Assembly (NCBI RefSeq): GCF_029870285.1
Contig: NZ_JACSYA010000007.1
Coordinates: 142,186 to 206,185, forward strand
Direction of reading: 5' to 3'
Length of the DNA stretch: 64,000 bases
DNA from: Delftia sp. PS-11
GTDB lineage: Bacteria; Pseudomonadota; Gammaproteobacteria; Burkholderiales; Burkholderiaceae_C
Shown here: piece by piece, positions 1 to 10,280 of the stretch
Layout: every line of letters begins with the position of its first letter
Numbering within the stretch: the first letter of the stretch is position 1
Notes under the pieces: model-generated
Told to the model about the DNA's origin: nothing
What the model saw: only the letters and a program-made list of their open reading frames with translations
Database searches by the model: none
Made by a program: the position numbers and the translations under genes

Positions 1-991
1 CCGCCTGGAAAGGATGCAGGCGGCCTTCGGCCATCTGCTGCTGCCGCTGCAGCACCTCCTGGCGCGCGGCAGCCGGCAGGCGGGGGCCGAAGCCCTCCAC
101 CCGGATCATGCCATCGCGCACGCCGCCCCAGGTGTCCTGGCTTTTCCAGGCGCCGTCCAGCACGGCCCTGGCGCGCGCCGTGTAGTAGTCGCCCCACTGG
201 TGGGTGACGGCCAGCAACTGGGCATCGGGCCCATCCTTGCGCATGTCCGAGTGGTAGGCGATGGCCATGCGGCCGCGCTCCTGGGCCGCCTGCATCACGG
301 CCGTGGAGGCGACCTGGAAAGACACCACGTCCACGTTCTCGTTGAACAGCGCCATGGCGGCCTCGCGCTCACGCGGCGGATCGAACCAGGTGTCAAGCCA
401 GACCACTTTGACCGTGGCCTGGGGATTGATCGAACGCATGCCCAGCGTGAAGGCATTGATGCCTTGCAGCACCTCGGGAATCGGAAAGCCGACCACGAAA
501 CCGGCCACGCCGGTCTTGCTGGCCCGTGCAGCCGCGATGCCCGACAGGTAGCGGCCTTCGTAGTAGCGTGCATTCGCAGTTGCCACGTTGTCGGCGCGCT
601 TGAATCCGGTGACCGACTCGAACTTCACCTGCGGGAAGTCGCGCGCCACGCGCATCACCGGCTCGGTATAGCCAAAGCTGGTCGTGAAGATCAGCCGGTT
701 GCCCGATGCCGCCAGATCGCGCAGCACGCGCTCGGCATCGGCGCCTTCGGGCACGCTGTCCACGGCGCTGGTCTGCACGCGCGTGCCCAGGGCCTGCTGC
801 AGCGCGCGCCGGCCTTCGTCATGCTGGCGCGTCCAGCCCGCATCGAGCACAGGCGTCAGATAGACGAAGGCCGCCTTGAGCGCAGGCGGCGATGCGGGGG
901 ATTGGGGGAGTTTGGGGGTGGCAGGGCCTTGGGCCCAGACCGTGGCGACGACACTGGCGGCCGCGAATGCGGCTGCGAGGTTTTTGTACAT
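1..991 (-). CDS. BMP-family ABC transporter substrate-binding protein (3' end outside window)
   Basis: Periplasmic receptor of the basic-membrane-protein (PnrA/Med) family, which binds nucleosides or purines for ABC importers. About 330 residues are visible and the frame runs open off the left edge, so the C-terminus is missing. The N-terminus is a Sec signal (basic start, Ala/Val-rich core, then VWAQG) with no lipobox cysteine, so this one should be a soluble periplasmic protein, unlike its two lipoprotein paralogues nearby. Family landmarks are present: a VPEGADAERVLRDL stretch, an FTTSFGYTEPV stretch and a ...VVWLDTWFDPPRE segment matching VVWVNEWFAPPKE of the paralogues. The start ATG lies 175 bases from the divergent HIT gene. 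Family assignment is firm; the ligand is inferred from neighbours. Confidence 0.9.
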   Translation of the reverse strand, partial: MYKNLAAAFAAASVVATVWAQGPATPKLPQSPASPPALKAAFVYLTPVLDAGWTRQHDEGRRALQQALGTRVQTSAVDSVPEGADAERVLRDLAASGNRLIFTTSFGYTEPVMRVARDFPQVKFESVTGFKRADNVATANARYYEGRYLSGIAAARASKTGVAGFVVGFPIPEVLQGINAFTLGMRSINPQATVKVVWLDTWFDPPREREAAMALFNENVDVVSFQVASTAVMQAAQERGRMAIAYHSDMRKDGPDAQLLAVTHQWGDYYTARARAVLDGAWKSQDTWGGVRDGMIRVEGFGPRLPAAARQEVLQRQQQMAEGRLHPFQA

Positions 992-1166
992 GGTGTTCCT
1001 CTACATGGCCCGCAAAGAAAGCGCGCCGGCCATGGGCAGTGGCCGGTGCGGGGCGCGATTATAGGCAGTGCCGCAGCGCGCGGCCCGGGCTGGCGCTTAT
1101 GGTCTGCATACGCTTTGGCAGATACTAGGCCGGACTGCAGATTCCCACTACCCAGGAGACAAGACC

Positions 1167-1607
1167 ATGCCAATGTTCGTCGATACCTCGCCCCCGGGCC
1201 AATGCATCTTCTGCCGCCTTGTGGCCGGGGAGATACCGTCCGCCAGGATCTGCGAGGACGAGCAGACCATCGCATTCATGGATATCGGCCAGGTCAACCC
1301 AGGCCATGTGCTGGTCGCCAGCAAGCGCCACGCGGTGACCTTGCTGGACCTGACGCCCGATGAAGCCGGTGCCGTGATGCGCACGGCGCAGCGTGTGGCA
1401 GGCGCCGTGCAGCAGGCCTTCGACCCCGATGGCATCAGCCTGTTCCAGGCCAATGGCGCAGCCGGCGGACAGACGGTTTTCCATTTCCACCTGCATGTGC
1501 TGCCGCGCCATGCCGGCGATGGCGTAGGCCTGTCCTGGCCGCGCCAGGAACCTGGCATGCAGGCTCTTGAGGACTATGCTGCGCGCCTGCGCCAGGCGCT
1601 GGTCTGA
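1167..1607 (+). CDS. HIT family nucleotide hydrolase/transferase
   Basis: A 146-residue histidine-triad protein. The triad HFHLHVLP places histidines at residues 106, 108 and 110, and a C13-x-x-C16 pair near the N-terminus matches the zinc site of Hint-type members. The family cleaves nucleoside phosphoramidates or dinucleotides; the substrate cannot be read from sequence. The ATG was chosen over upstream in-frame codons because AGGAGA sits seven bases before it. It converges on the adenine deaminase gene, the two stops being three bases apart, and is divergent from the first BMP receptor. Placement beside purine-uptake genes fits purine-nucleotide housekeeping, but that is inference. Confidence 0.9.
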   Translation: MPMFVDTSPPGQCIFCRLVAGEIPSARICEDEQTIAFMDIGQVNPGHVLVASKRHAVTLLDLTPDEAGAVMRTAQRVAGAVQQAFDPDGISLFQANGAAGGQTVFHFHLHVLPRHAGDGVGLSWPRQEPGMQALEDYAARLRQALV

Positions 1608-1610
1608 GTA

Positions 1611-3658
<2,048 letters not shown>

Positions 3659-3752
3659 GGGAAGGCATCTTTTGTTGTCCGCATCGGCCACACGGGCAAG
3701 GGGTACGGCAGGCAATGAGCATAAACCCAGCGGCCTGAGGGTGCCTGTACAA

Positions 3753-3782
3753 CAGCAAAGCCGCCCGGAGGCGGCCTTGCTG
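3753..3782 (-). terminator. Hairpin terminator after BMP receptor 2
   Basis: Inverted repeat with 13-base arms (one mismatch) around a four-base loop, lying just past the stop of the second BMP receptor on the minus strand and before the Rieske gene. The following T-rich stretch is short, so termination may be partial. Confidence 0.55.
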
Positions 3783-3826
3783 CTGTGCCGCCGCGCCCGG
3801 CAAAGACTGGGCGCGGCTGCTGCGGC

Positions 3827-4984
3827 TTACTTGCTGTCCTTGCCCGGCACCTTGCCTTCCACGCCCTTGACGTAGAAGTCGATGCCCGTGAGGAACTTGT
3901 CTTCGGCCACGGCGCCGGCGGCCAGCACTTCCTTGCCGTCCTGGCCGGCGATCGGGCCCTTCCAGATCTGGAACGTGCCGTCCTTCAGGCCCTTCTTGAC
4001 TTCCTCGATCTTGGCCTTGGCCTCGGCGGGCACGTCTTCAGCCAGCGAGACGATGTCGATCGCGCCTTCCTTGACGCCCCACCAGGTCTGCTGGCTGCTC
4101 CACTTGCCTTCCAGCATCTCGCGCACGGTCTTGGTGTAGTACGGCGTCCAGTTGATGATGGCCGATGCCAGGTGGGCCTTGGGACCATAGGCGGTCATGT
4201 CGGAATCCCAGCCAAAGGCGCGCTTGCCCTTTTCCTCGGCGGTCTTGAGCACGGCCGGCGAGTCGGTGTTCTGGAACAGAATGTCGGCGCCGCCGTTGAT
4301 CAGCGAGGTGGCCGCTTCGGTTTCCTTCGGAGGAGCGAACCATTCGTTGACCCAGACCACCTTGGTCGTGATCTTGGGGTTCACGGACTGGGCGCCCAGC
4401 GTGAAGCTGTTGATGTTGCGCAGCACTTCGGGGATCGGCACCGAGCCGACCACGCCCAGCACATTGGACTTGGTCATGGAGCCAGCGATGATGCCGGCCA
4501 GGTAGGCGCCTTCGTAGGTGCGGCTGTCATAGGTGCTGACATTGGCAGCGGTCTTGTAGCCGGTGGCGTGCTCGAACTTCACATCAGGGAAGTCGGGCGC
4601 GATCTTCTGGATGGGCTCCATGTAGCCGAAGGTGGTGCCGAACACCAGCTTGTTGCCGTTGGCGGCCATGTCGCGCAGCACGCGCTCGGCATCGGCGCCT
4701 TCGGGCACGCTCTCGACATAGGAGGTCTTGATCTTGTCGCCGAACTCCTTTTCCAGCGCCTGGCGGCCCTGGTCGTGGGCGAAGGTGTAGCCGCCGTCGC
4801 CGACAGGACCCACGTAGGCGAAGGCGATCTTCAGCGGCTCGGTCGCAGCGGCGGCGGGCGCCTCGGCAGCAGGAGCGGGCGCAGGCGCAGCCTCCTCCTT
4901 CTTGCCGCAGCCGGCCAGCGCGGCGGCGGCCAGAGCCGACAGCGCTGCCACCTTGATCAGGGAGCGTTTGTGAAGATCAGTCAT
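3827..4984 (-). CDS. BMP-family substrate-binding lipoprotein (receptor 2)
   Basis: A 385-residue purine/nucleoside-type ABC receptor. It has a lipoprotein signal ending in LAGC followed by GKK and an Ala/Pro-rich spacer, then the full BMP fold. It is strongly similar by eye to receptor 3 just upstream: long shared blocks include VKFEHATGY, YEGAYLAGI, VPIPEV, VVWVNEWFAPPKE and EAATSLINGG. The start ATG has GAGGAA upstream. Unlike receptor 3 it sits behind a terminator and has its own sigma-54 promoter and NtrC-like site, so it can be induced independently of the transporter. No permease is encoded beyond it, so it presumably docks on the BMP transporter encoded at 6.5-10.1 kb. Confidence 0.92.
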   Translation of the reverse strand: MTDLHKRSLIKVAALSALAAAALAGCGKKEEAAPAPAPAAEAPAAAATEPLKIAFAYVGPVGDGGYTFAHDQGRQALEKEFGDKIKTSYVESVPEGADAERVLRDMAANGNKLVFGTTFGYMEPIQKIAPDFPDVKFEHATGYKTAANVSTYDSRTYEGAYLAGIIAGSMTKSNVLGVVGSVPIPEVLRNINSFTLGAQSVNPKITTKVVWVNEWFAPPKETEAATSLINGGADILFQNTDSPAVLKTAEEKGKRAFGWDSDMTAYGPKAHLASAIINWTPYYTKTVREMLEGKWSSQQTWWGVKEGAIDIVSLAEDVPAEAKAKIEEVKKGLKDGTFQIWKGPIAGQDGKEVLAAGAVAEDKFLTGIDFYVKGVEGKVPGKDSK

Positions 4985-5071
4985 CGAAGTTTCCTCAAGT
5001 GATCCTGCCGCAGGCAGGAGAAAGACGGGCATGCACCAGCGCAGGCCCGCCGCGATGGGCCCCGAGAATAA

Positions 5072-5087
5072 AGCAAGAACGGCGCCA
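5072..5087 (-). promoter_or_regulatory. Sigma-54 (-24/-12) promoter for BMP receptor 2
   Basis: Read on the minus strand the element is TGGCGC-CGTTC-TTGCT: the GG and GC doublets are separated by exactly ten bases and it differs from the TGGCAC-N5-TTGCW consensus at one position. The predicted start of transcription is near 5061, about 77 bases before the ATG. An NtrC-like inverted repeat lies upstream. Confidence 0.75.
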
Positions 5088-5140
5088 GCCGGTATCGCCA
5101 TGGGCACCCTGCATGCAGGGAAACCACATTTTTGCCTGTT

Positions 5141-5157
5141 TGCACGGCCCTGGTGCA
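5141..5157 (-). promoter_or_regulatory. NtrC-like enhancer site upstream of BMP receptor 2
   Basis: TGCACG-GCCCT-GGTGCA matches the NtrC consensus TGCACC-N5-GGTGCA in 11 of 12 arm positions. Its centre is about 88 bases upstream of the predicted sigma-54 transcription start. Confidence 0.7.
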
Positions 5158-5181
5158 TGGGGCGAACCTCCGTCAAAAGCC

Positions 5182-5203
5182 AAAAGGCCCCGAAGGGCCC
5201 TTT
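5182..5203 (-). terminator. Terminator after BMP receptor 3
   Basis: Eight-base-pair stem with one bulge and a TTCG-type loop on the minus strand, followed by a TTTT run. It lies just past the stop of the third BMP receptor and separates it from receptor 2. Confidence 0.7.
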
Positions 5204-5234
5204 GCGATGTCAGGCATCAGACAGCAGCCAGTGC

Positions 5235-6383
5235 TTACTTTGCGCCAGGCACCTTGCCTTCGACGCCATGGACGTAGAAGTTGATGCCCGTCAGGAAGGC
5301 AAGGTCGCCAGCCTGGCCGGCGGGCAGCACTTCCTTGCCGGTGTTGTCCTTGATGGGGCCGGTCCAGACGGCAAAGCTGCCGTCCTTGAGGCCGTCGCGC
5401 GCCTTGGCGACGCGGTCCTTGATGTCCTGGGGCACATCGTCGGCGATCTTCACCAGGTCGATGGCGCCTTCCTTGACGCCCCACCAGAAAGAGCCGCCCT
5501 GCCACTTGCCATCCAGCGTGTCCTGGGTGACCTTGCTGTAGTAAGGCATCCAGTCGATCACGGCCGAGCCCAGATGGGCCTTGGGAGCGAAGGCGCTCAT
5601 GTCGCCGTCCTTGCCGAAGGCGCGCACGCCGCGCTCCTCGGCCGTCTTGAGCACGGCGGGCGAGTTGGTGTTCTGGTACATCACGTCCACGCCGCCGTTG
5701 ATCAGCGAAGTGGCGGCCTCCGACTCCTTGGGGGGCGCGAACCACTCGTTGACCCAGACCACCTTGGCCTTGATCGAGGGATCGACGCTTTGCGCGCCCA
5801 GCACGAAGCTGTTGATGTTGCGCACCACCTCCGGAATCGGCACCGAGGCCACGACGCCGATGGTCTTGGTCTTGGTCATGCCGCCAGCGACGATGCCGGC
5901 CAGGTAGGCGCCCTCGAAGGTCTTGGTGTCGTAGGTGGCGACGTTGTCGGCGTTCTTGTAGCCGGTGGCATGCTCGAACTTCACATCCTTGAGGTCGGCG
6001 GCCACCTTCTGCACGAACTCCTGGTAGCCGAAGCTGGTGGCGAAGATCAGCTTGTTGCCCTGGCCTGCCATGTCGCGCATCACGCGCTCGGCGTCGGCGC
6101 TCTCGGGCACGCTCTCGACAAAAGAGGTCTCGACCTTGTCGCCAAACTTCTCCTGGATGGCCTTGCGGCCCAGTTCATGCTGGAAGGTCCAGCCGCCGTC
6201 GCCGATGGGGCTGACGTACATGAAGCCGATCTTGAGCTTTTCGGCAGGTGCCGGTGCTGCAGGCGCCGCAGCGGGAGCGGGTTCGGCAGCCTCTTGCTTT
6301 TTGCCGCAGGCCGTCAGGGCCGCCATGGACAGGGCCGACAGGCCGATCATCTTGAACAAAGTGCGCTTGCGGGAGTGGTGCAC
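5235..6383 (-). CDS. BMP-family substrate-binding lipoprotein (receptor 3)
   Basis: A 382-residue lipoprotein receptor: basic N-terminus, hydrophobic core, LTAC lipobox, then GKK and an Ala/Pro spacer. BMP-family blocks include IGDGGWTF, VPESADAERVMRDM, VKFEHATGY and VVWVNEWFAPPKE. It follows the second permease gene with 125 bases between, in the usual ATPase-permease-permease-receptor order for BMP transporters, so it is the cognate receptor. The spacer holds a long nested inverted repeat that could stabilise the receptor message relative to the permease message. Ligand is expected to be a nucleoside, purine base or related heterocycle. Confidence 0.92.
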   Translation of the reverse strand: MHHSRKRTLFKMIGLSALSMAALTACGKKQEAAEPAPAAAPAAPAPAEKLKIGFMYVSPIGDGGWTFQHELGRKAIQEKFGDKVETSFVESVPESADAERVMRDMAGQGNKLIFATSFGYQEFVQKVAADLKDVKFEHATGYKNADNVATYDTKTFEGAYLAGIVAGGMTKTKTIGVVASVPIPEVVRNINSFVLGAQSVDPSIKAKVVWVNEWFAPPKESEAATSLINGGVDVMYQNTNSPAVLKTAEERGVRAFGKDGDMSAFAPKAHLGSAVIDWMPYYSKVTQDTLDGKWQGGSFWWGVKEGAIDLVKIADDVPQDIKDRVAKARDGLKDGSFAVWTGPIKDNTGKEVLPAGQAGDLAFLTGINFYVHGVEGKVPGAK

Positions 6384-6426
6384 GGGTATGTCCTTTTTAT
6401 GGTTCTGCGAAGGGAAGGCATCGGAA

Positions 6427-6505
6427 CCTGTTCATGATCTCTGCGCGATAGCCGCCGCTGCGGGAGCGACCCGCAGGGATGGCGCACGATGAGATCGTGA
6501 ACAGG
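6427..6505 (-). repeat. Nested inverted repeat between permease and receptor genes
   Basis: Outer arms CCTGTTCATGATCTC and GAGATCGTGAACAGG pair over 15 positions with one G-U. Inside, CTGCGGG and CCCGCAG form a second seven-base-pair hairpin with a five-base loop. As RNA this gives a stacked, very stable structure just after the permease stop and 44 bases before the receptor ATG, a place where mRNA-stabilising or attenuating hairpins are common in ABC operons. Confidence 0.6.
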
Positions 6506-6508
6506 CCG

Positions 6509-7429
6509 TCAGGAGCCCGGATAGAAGGGCTTGCCCAGAGAGGCCGGCATATTGGTGCGGATCCACGTCGGATTGCGCGAGATCAGCACCAGCACGACGA
6601 TGGTCGCCAGGTAAGGCAGCATGGACAGCAGCTGGCTGGCCACCTGCACGCCTGTGGCCTGCAGGTGGAACTGCAGCATGGTCACGCCGCCGAACAGATA
6701 GGCGCCCAGCAGCACACGAGCGGGTCGCCAGGTGGCAAAGGTGGTCAGTGCCAGCGCGATCCAGCCCCGGCCCGAGACCATGCCCTCGACCCACAGCGGC
6801 GTGTAAACGGTGGAGATGTAGGCACCGGCCAGGCCGCACAGCGCGCCGCCGAAGACCACGGCCGCCAGGCGGATGCGGCGCACCGGATAGCCCAGCGCAT
6901 GGGCCGACTGCGGCGACTCGCCCACGGCGCGCAGCACCAGGCCGGCGCGCGTGCGGTAGAGGAACCAGACCAGGGCCGCTGCCAGGATCACCGCGCCATA
7001 GACCAGCGGATGCAGGCGAAACAGCGCCGTGCCCACCACGGGCAGGTCGGACAGCAGGGGCACGGCGAACTTGGGCAGCTCGGGCAGGCGCGCCTGCACA
7101 TAGCCCAGGCCCAGGAAGGCCGAAAAGCCCGAACCGAACAGCGACAGCGCCAGGCCAGTCGCGTACTGGTTGGTGTTGAGCCAGATCACCAGCACGCCAA
7201 AGATGGCCGCCAGCAGCGCGCCCGCGCCCATGCCGGCCACAAAGCCCACGGCGGTGCTGCCCGTGTGGACCACGGCGGCAAAGCCCGCGATGGCCGCGCA
7301 CAGCATCATGCCCTCGGCGCCCAGATTGACGATGCCGGCCTTTTCATTGATCAGCAGGCCCAGTGCCGCCAGCGCCAGCACGGTGCCGGCGCTGAAGGTC
7401 GAACCCAGCAGCAGTGCGTAGGATTCCAT
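6509..7429 (-). CDS. BMP-type ABC transporter permease 2
   Basis: A 306-residue inner-membrane permease of the branched-chain-amino-acid/BPD_transp_2 superfamily (YufQ/NupQ type), with about eight or nine hydrophobic segments. Recognisable stretches are AGIVNLGAEGMML near the N-terminus, AVGESP in the coupling loop and a long run ending in RNP. Its ATG overlaps the stop of permease 1 by one base (TGATG), so the pair is translationally coupled. It partners permease 1 and the double-NBD ATPase. Confidence 0.93.
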   Translation of the reverse strand: MESYALLLGSTFSAGTVLALAALGLLINEKAGIVNLGAEGMMLCAAIAGFAAVVHTGSTAVGFVAGMGAGALLAAIFGVLVIWLNTNQYATGLALSLFGSGFSAFLGLGYVQARLPELPKFAVPLLSDLPVVGTALFRLHPLVYGAVILAAALVWFLYRTRAGLVLRAVGESPQSAHALGYPVRRIRLAAVVFGGALCGLAGAYISTVYTPLWVEGMVSGRGWIALALTTFATWRPARVLLGAYLFGGVTMLQFHLQATGVQVASQLLSMLPYLATIVVLVLISRNPTWIRTNMPASLGKPFYPGS

Positions 7430-8511
7430 CAGCGCACCTCCTTGGCCACGGGCGCGCGGGACACCCAGCGCAAGCGGTAGGCCACCAGCGTGTCGCAGGC
7501 CAGCAGCGTGAACAGCAAAAGGCCCTGGAACACGCCGGTCAGCGCCTTGGGCAGGCCCAGGCGCGACTGGGCGAGTTCGCCCCCGATATAGAACATGCTC
7601 ATGAGAATCGCGGAAAAGATCATGCCCACGGGATGCAGGCGGCCGACAAAGGCCACGATGATGGCTGCAAAGCCATAGCCGGCCGGTACATAAGGCGTGA
7701 GCTGGCCCAGGGGGCCTGCCACTTCCAGCGCGCCCGCCAGGCCCGCTGCTGCGCCCGAGATGAGCAGCGCCGTCCACAGCGCCCGGCGCGAGGAAAAGCC
7801 CGCGTAGCGCGCGGCAGCCGGGGCCAGGCCGCCGACCTGCAGCGCAAAGCCTGCGCGGGTGCGGAACAGGAACACCCACAGCAAGGCGGCGCCCGCCAGC
7901 GCCAGCAGCAGCCCGATGTTGGTGCGCATGCCCTGGAACAGCTTGGGCATTTGCGTGACGCGCTCGAAAGTCTTGGTCTGCGGGAAGTTGTAGCCCATGG
8001 GGTCCTTCCAGGGGCCGTAGACCAGAAAGCCCAGCACCAGGGTGGCCACATAGACCAGCATCAGGCTGACCAGGATTTCATTGGCGTTGAAGCGGTCGCG
8101 CAGCAGGGCCACGATGCCGGCCCAGGCCATGCCGCCCAGCATGCCGGCCAGCAAAATGGCCGGCACGATCCAGGGCCCCGTGTTCTTGTCGGCCAGCAGC
8201 GCGATGCCGCCTGCGGCCACAGCGCCGATCACGAACTGGCCCTCGGCGCCGATATTCCAGACGTTGGAGCGGAAACACACTGCCAGGCCCAGCGCGATCA
8301 GCAGCAGCGGCGTGGCCTTGATGGCCAGCTCGCCCAGCGCATAGGGCGTCTTGACAGGATCCCAGAAGAAAGCCTGCAGGCCACGCACCGGGTCCTTGCC
8401 CAGCAGCACGAACAGGCACACGCCGATCAGCACCGTGATGGCCAGCGCCAGCACGGGCGACCCATAGGTCCACAGCCGGGAGGCCTGGGGGCGTTGTTCA
8501 AGCTTGAACAT
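7429..8511 (-). CDS. BMP-type ABC transporter permease 1
   Basis: A 360-residue permease (YufP/NupP type) that forms the heteromeric channel with permease 2. The motif NVWNIGAEGQFVIG is the family hallmark of this subunit, and about nine hydrophobic segments are visible. The ATG was chosen over a GTG two codons upstream because GGGAGG is five bases before it. The gene overlaps the end of the ATPase gene by 14 bases, consistent with one transcript from the sigma-54 promoter ahead of the ATPase. Confidence 0.93.
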   Translation of the reverse strand: MFKLEQRPQASRLWTYGSPVLALAITVLIGVCLFVLLGKDPVRGLQAFFWDPVKTPYALGELAIKATPLLLIALGLAVCFRSNVWNIGAEGQFVIGAVAAGGIALLADKNTGPWIVPAILLAGMLGGMAWAGIVALLRDRFNANEILVSLMLVYVATLVLGFLVYGPWKDPMGYNFPQTKTFERVTQMPKLFQGMRTNIGLLLALAGAALLWVFLFRTRAGFALQVGGLAPAAARYAGFSSRRALWTALLISGAAAGLAGALEVAGPLGQLTPYVPAGYGFAAIIVAFVGRLHPVGMIFSAILMSMFYIGGELAQSRLGLPKALTGVFQGLLLFTLLACDTLVAYRLRWVSRAPVAKEVR

Positions 8512-10069
8512 GGACACCTCCCGAAGGGGCTGCGGCAGCGCCGTCCCACAGGCCGCTCATCCACTCACCGATCTGCTGCACGCTGGCATCGGCCCGCGCC
8601 ACCGAGGGCGACAGCCGGCCCTTGGCCACCACATGCAGGCGGTCACATATCTCGAACAATTCGTCCAACTCCTCGCTGAGCACCAGCACGGCGCAGCCCT
8701 CGTCGCGCAATTGCAGGATGGCGCCACGGATCTGCGCGGCCGCTCCCACGTCCACCCCCCAGGTCGGCTGAGAGATGATGAGCAGCGTGGGCCGGGCGTC
8801 GATCTCGCGGCCCACGATGAATTTCTGCAGGTTGCCCCCCGACAGCGACTGCGCCGCCGCGTTCGGGCCGCCAGCCTTGACGTTGAAGCGCGCGATGATG
8901 TCGCGCGCCTGCGCCTGCAGCTGGCCCATGCGGATCCAGCCACCCTTGCCCAGCGCCGTCTTGCGCGTGAGCAGCAGGTTGTGGGCCAGCCCCATGCTGG
9001 GCACGGCACCGCGGCCCAGGCGTTCCTCGGGCACGAAATGCAGGCCCAGCGCCCGGCGCCGGCCCGGCCCCAGGCGGCCTGCGTTGTGGCCGGCCACCTG
9101 CACCATCTCGGGCGCGGCGCGCGTGTCCTCGCCCGACAGCGCGTACATCAGCTCCTTCTGGCCATTGCCGGACACGCCAGCGATGCCCACGACCTCGCCC
9201 GCGCGCACATTCAGGTCAATGCCCTGCAGGTCCACGCCGAAGGGCTCGGCACGCGGCAGCGACAGGCCCTGCACGCGCAGCACGCTGGCGCCGACGCGGG
9301 CCTCGCGGTAGGTCAGCTCGGGCGGCTCGGCGCCGATCATCAGGCGCGACAGCGAGGCATTGCTCTCCTGGGACGGATTGCACACGCCCGTGACCTTGCC
9401 GCCGCGCAGCACCGTGCAGGCATTGCACAGCGAGCGGATTTCATGGAGCTTGTGGCTGATATAGAGGATGGAGCAGCCTTCGCTGGCCAGGCGGCGCAGC
9501 ACGATGAACAGCTTTTCGACGGCCTGCGGCGTCAGCACCGAGGTCGGCTCATCGAGAATCAGCACGCGCGGATGCGTGAGCAGGGCGCGGATGATCTCCA
9601 CACGCTGCATTTCGCCCACGCTCAGCGTGTGCACGGGGCGGTGCGGATCGACCTCCAGCCCATAGTCACGGGCAGTGGCCTCGATGCGCTGCACGACCTC
9701 GGCCAGCGGCAGGCTCTTGTCCAGGCCCAGCCAGACGTTCTCGGCCACGGACAGCGTATCGAACAGGCTGAAGTGCTGGAACACCATGGCGATGCCCAGC
9801 TGGCGCGCCTCCTGAGGGTTGCGGATGAGCACGGGCCGGCCATCGACTTCGATGCTGCCTTCGTCGGGCTTGACCGCGCCATAGATGATCTTCATCAGCG
9901 TGGACTTGCCCGCGCCGTTTTCACCGAGAATGGCATGGACTTCGCCGGCGCCGACGGTCAGCGAGATGCCGCTGTTGGCGACCACGGCCGGGTAGCGCTT
10001 GGTGATGCCCGCCAGCCGCAGCCGGGGCGGCGCTGCAGAGGGCGAACTGACTGTATCGGGGGGATTCAT
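8498..10069 (-). CDS. BMP-type ABC transporter ATPase (two nucleotide-binding domains)
   Basis: A 523-residue double ATPase energising purine/nucleoside import. The first domain has a full Walker A (GENGAGKST, residues 49-57), Q-loop, signature LSVGE and Walker B LILDEPTSVL. The second is degenerate: its P-loop reads GVSGNGQKE and its Walker B ends SQPTWGVD in place of a D-E pair, although LSGGN is kept. This asymmetry is usual for YufO/NupO-type ATPases, so only one site should hydrolyse ATP efficiently. It is the first gene of a transporter operon and is preceded by a sigma-54 promoter and an NtrC-like site. Confidence 0.93.
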   Translation of the reverse strand: MNPPDTVSSPSAAPPRLRLAGITKRYPAVVANSGISLTVGAGEVHAILGENGAGKSTLMKIIYGAVKPDEGSIEVDGRPVLIRNPQEARQLGIAMVFQHFSLFDTLSVAENVWLGLDKSLPLAEVVQRIEATARDYGLEVDPHRPVHTLSVGEMQRVEIIRALLTHPRVLILDEPTSVLTPQAVEKLFIVLRRLASEGCSILYISHKLHEIRSLCNACTVLRGGKVTGVCNPSQESNASLSRLMIGAEPPELTYREARVGASVLRVQGLSLPRAEPFGVDLQGIDLNVRAGEVVGIAGVSGNGQKELMYALSGEDTRAAPEMVQVAGHNAGRLGPGRRRALGLHFVPEERLGRGAVPSMGLAHNLLLTRKTALGKGGWIRMGQLQAQARDIIARFNVKAGGPNAAAQSLSGGNLQKFIVGREIDARPTLLIISQPTWGVDVGAAAQIRGAILQLRDEGCAVLVLSEELDELFEICDRLHVVAKGRLSPSVARADASVQQIGEWMSGLWDGAAAAPSGGVHVQA

Positions 10070-10160
10070 GGCGGGGATTGTCTTTCAATTCCGGCTTGCG
10101 CAAAAAGGAACGGGTGCAAGCGCCCGGCCTTGGGGCACAGTACGCTGCAGCAGCTCGTTT

Positions 10161-10177
10161 GCGCAAGTCCCGTGCCC
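10161..10177 (-). promoter_or_regulatory. Sigma-54 promoter of BMP transporter operon
   Basis: On the minus strand GGGCAC-GGGAC-TTGCG has the invariant GG and GC doublets ten bases apart and a perfect TTGC box; the first base of the -24 box is off consensus. Predicted transcription start is near 10151, about 82 bases before the ATPase ATG. Confidence 0.72.
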
Positions 10178-10263
10178 GCCATCGAAACCGCGTATTGTGC
10201 GGCACGCAATCGGTGGCCACCCACCCACCTGGCCCGCACGCGACAGGATGGCACGGCCTCAAA

Positions 10264-10280
10264 TGCACCAACACGGTGCA
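10264..10280 (-). promoter_or_regulatory. NtrC binding site (perfect consensus)
   Basis: TGCACC-AACAC-GGTGCA is a perfect six-base inverted repeat with a five-base spacer and equals the textbook NtrC operator. Its centre is about 121 bases upstream of the predicted sigma-54 start, the normal distance for an NtrC enhancer. Confidence 0.8.

Noticed and set aside
5031..6437. Long open frame on the plus strand opposite the third BMP receptor
   Set aside because: It is a mirror of a high-GC gene; the His/Gly/Ala/Arg-rich product has no family features, whereas the minus frame has signal peptide, lipobox and BMP motifs.
8498..10069. Broken second ATPase site as a sign of gene decay
   Set aside because: Degenerate second Walker motifs are normal for BMP-type double ATPases; the frame is intact.
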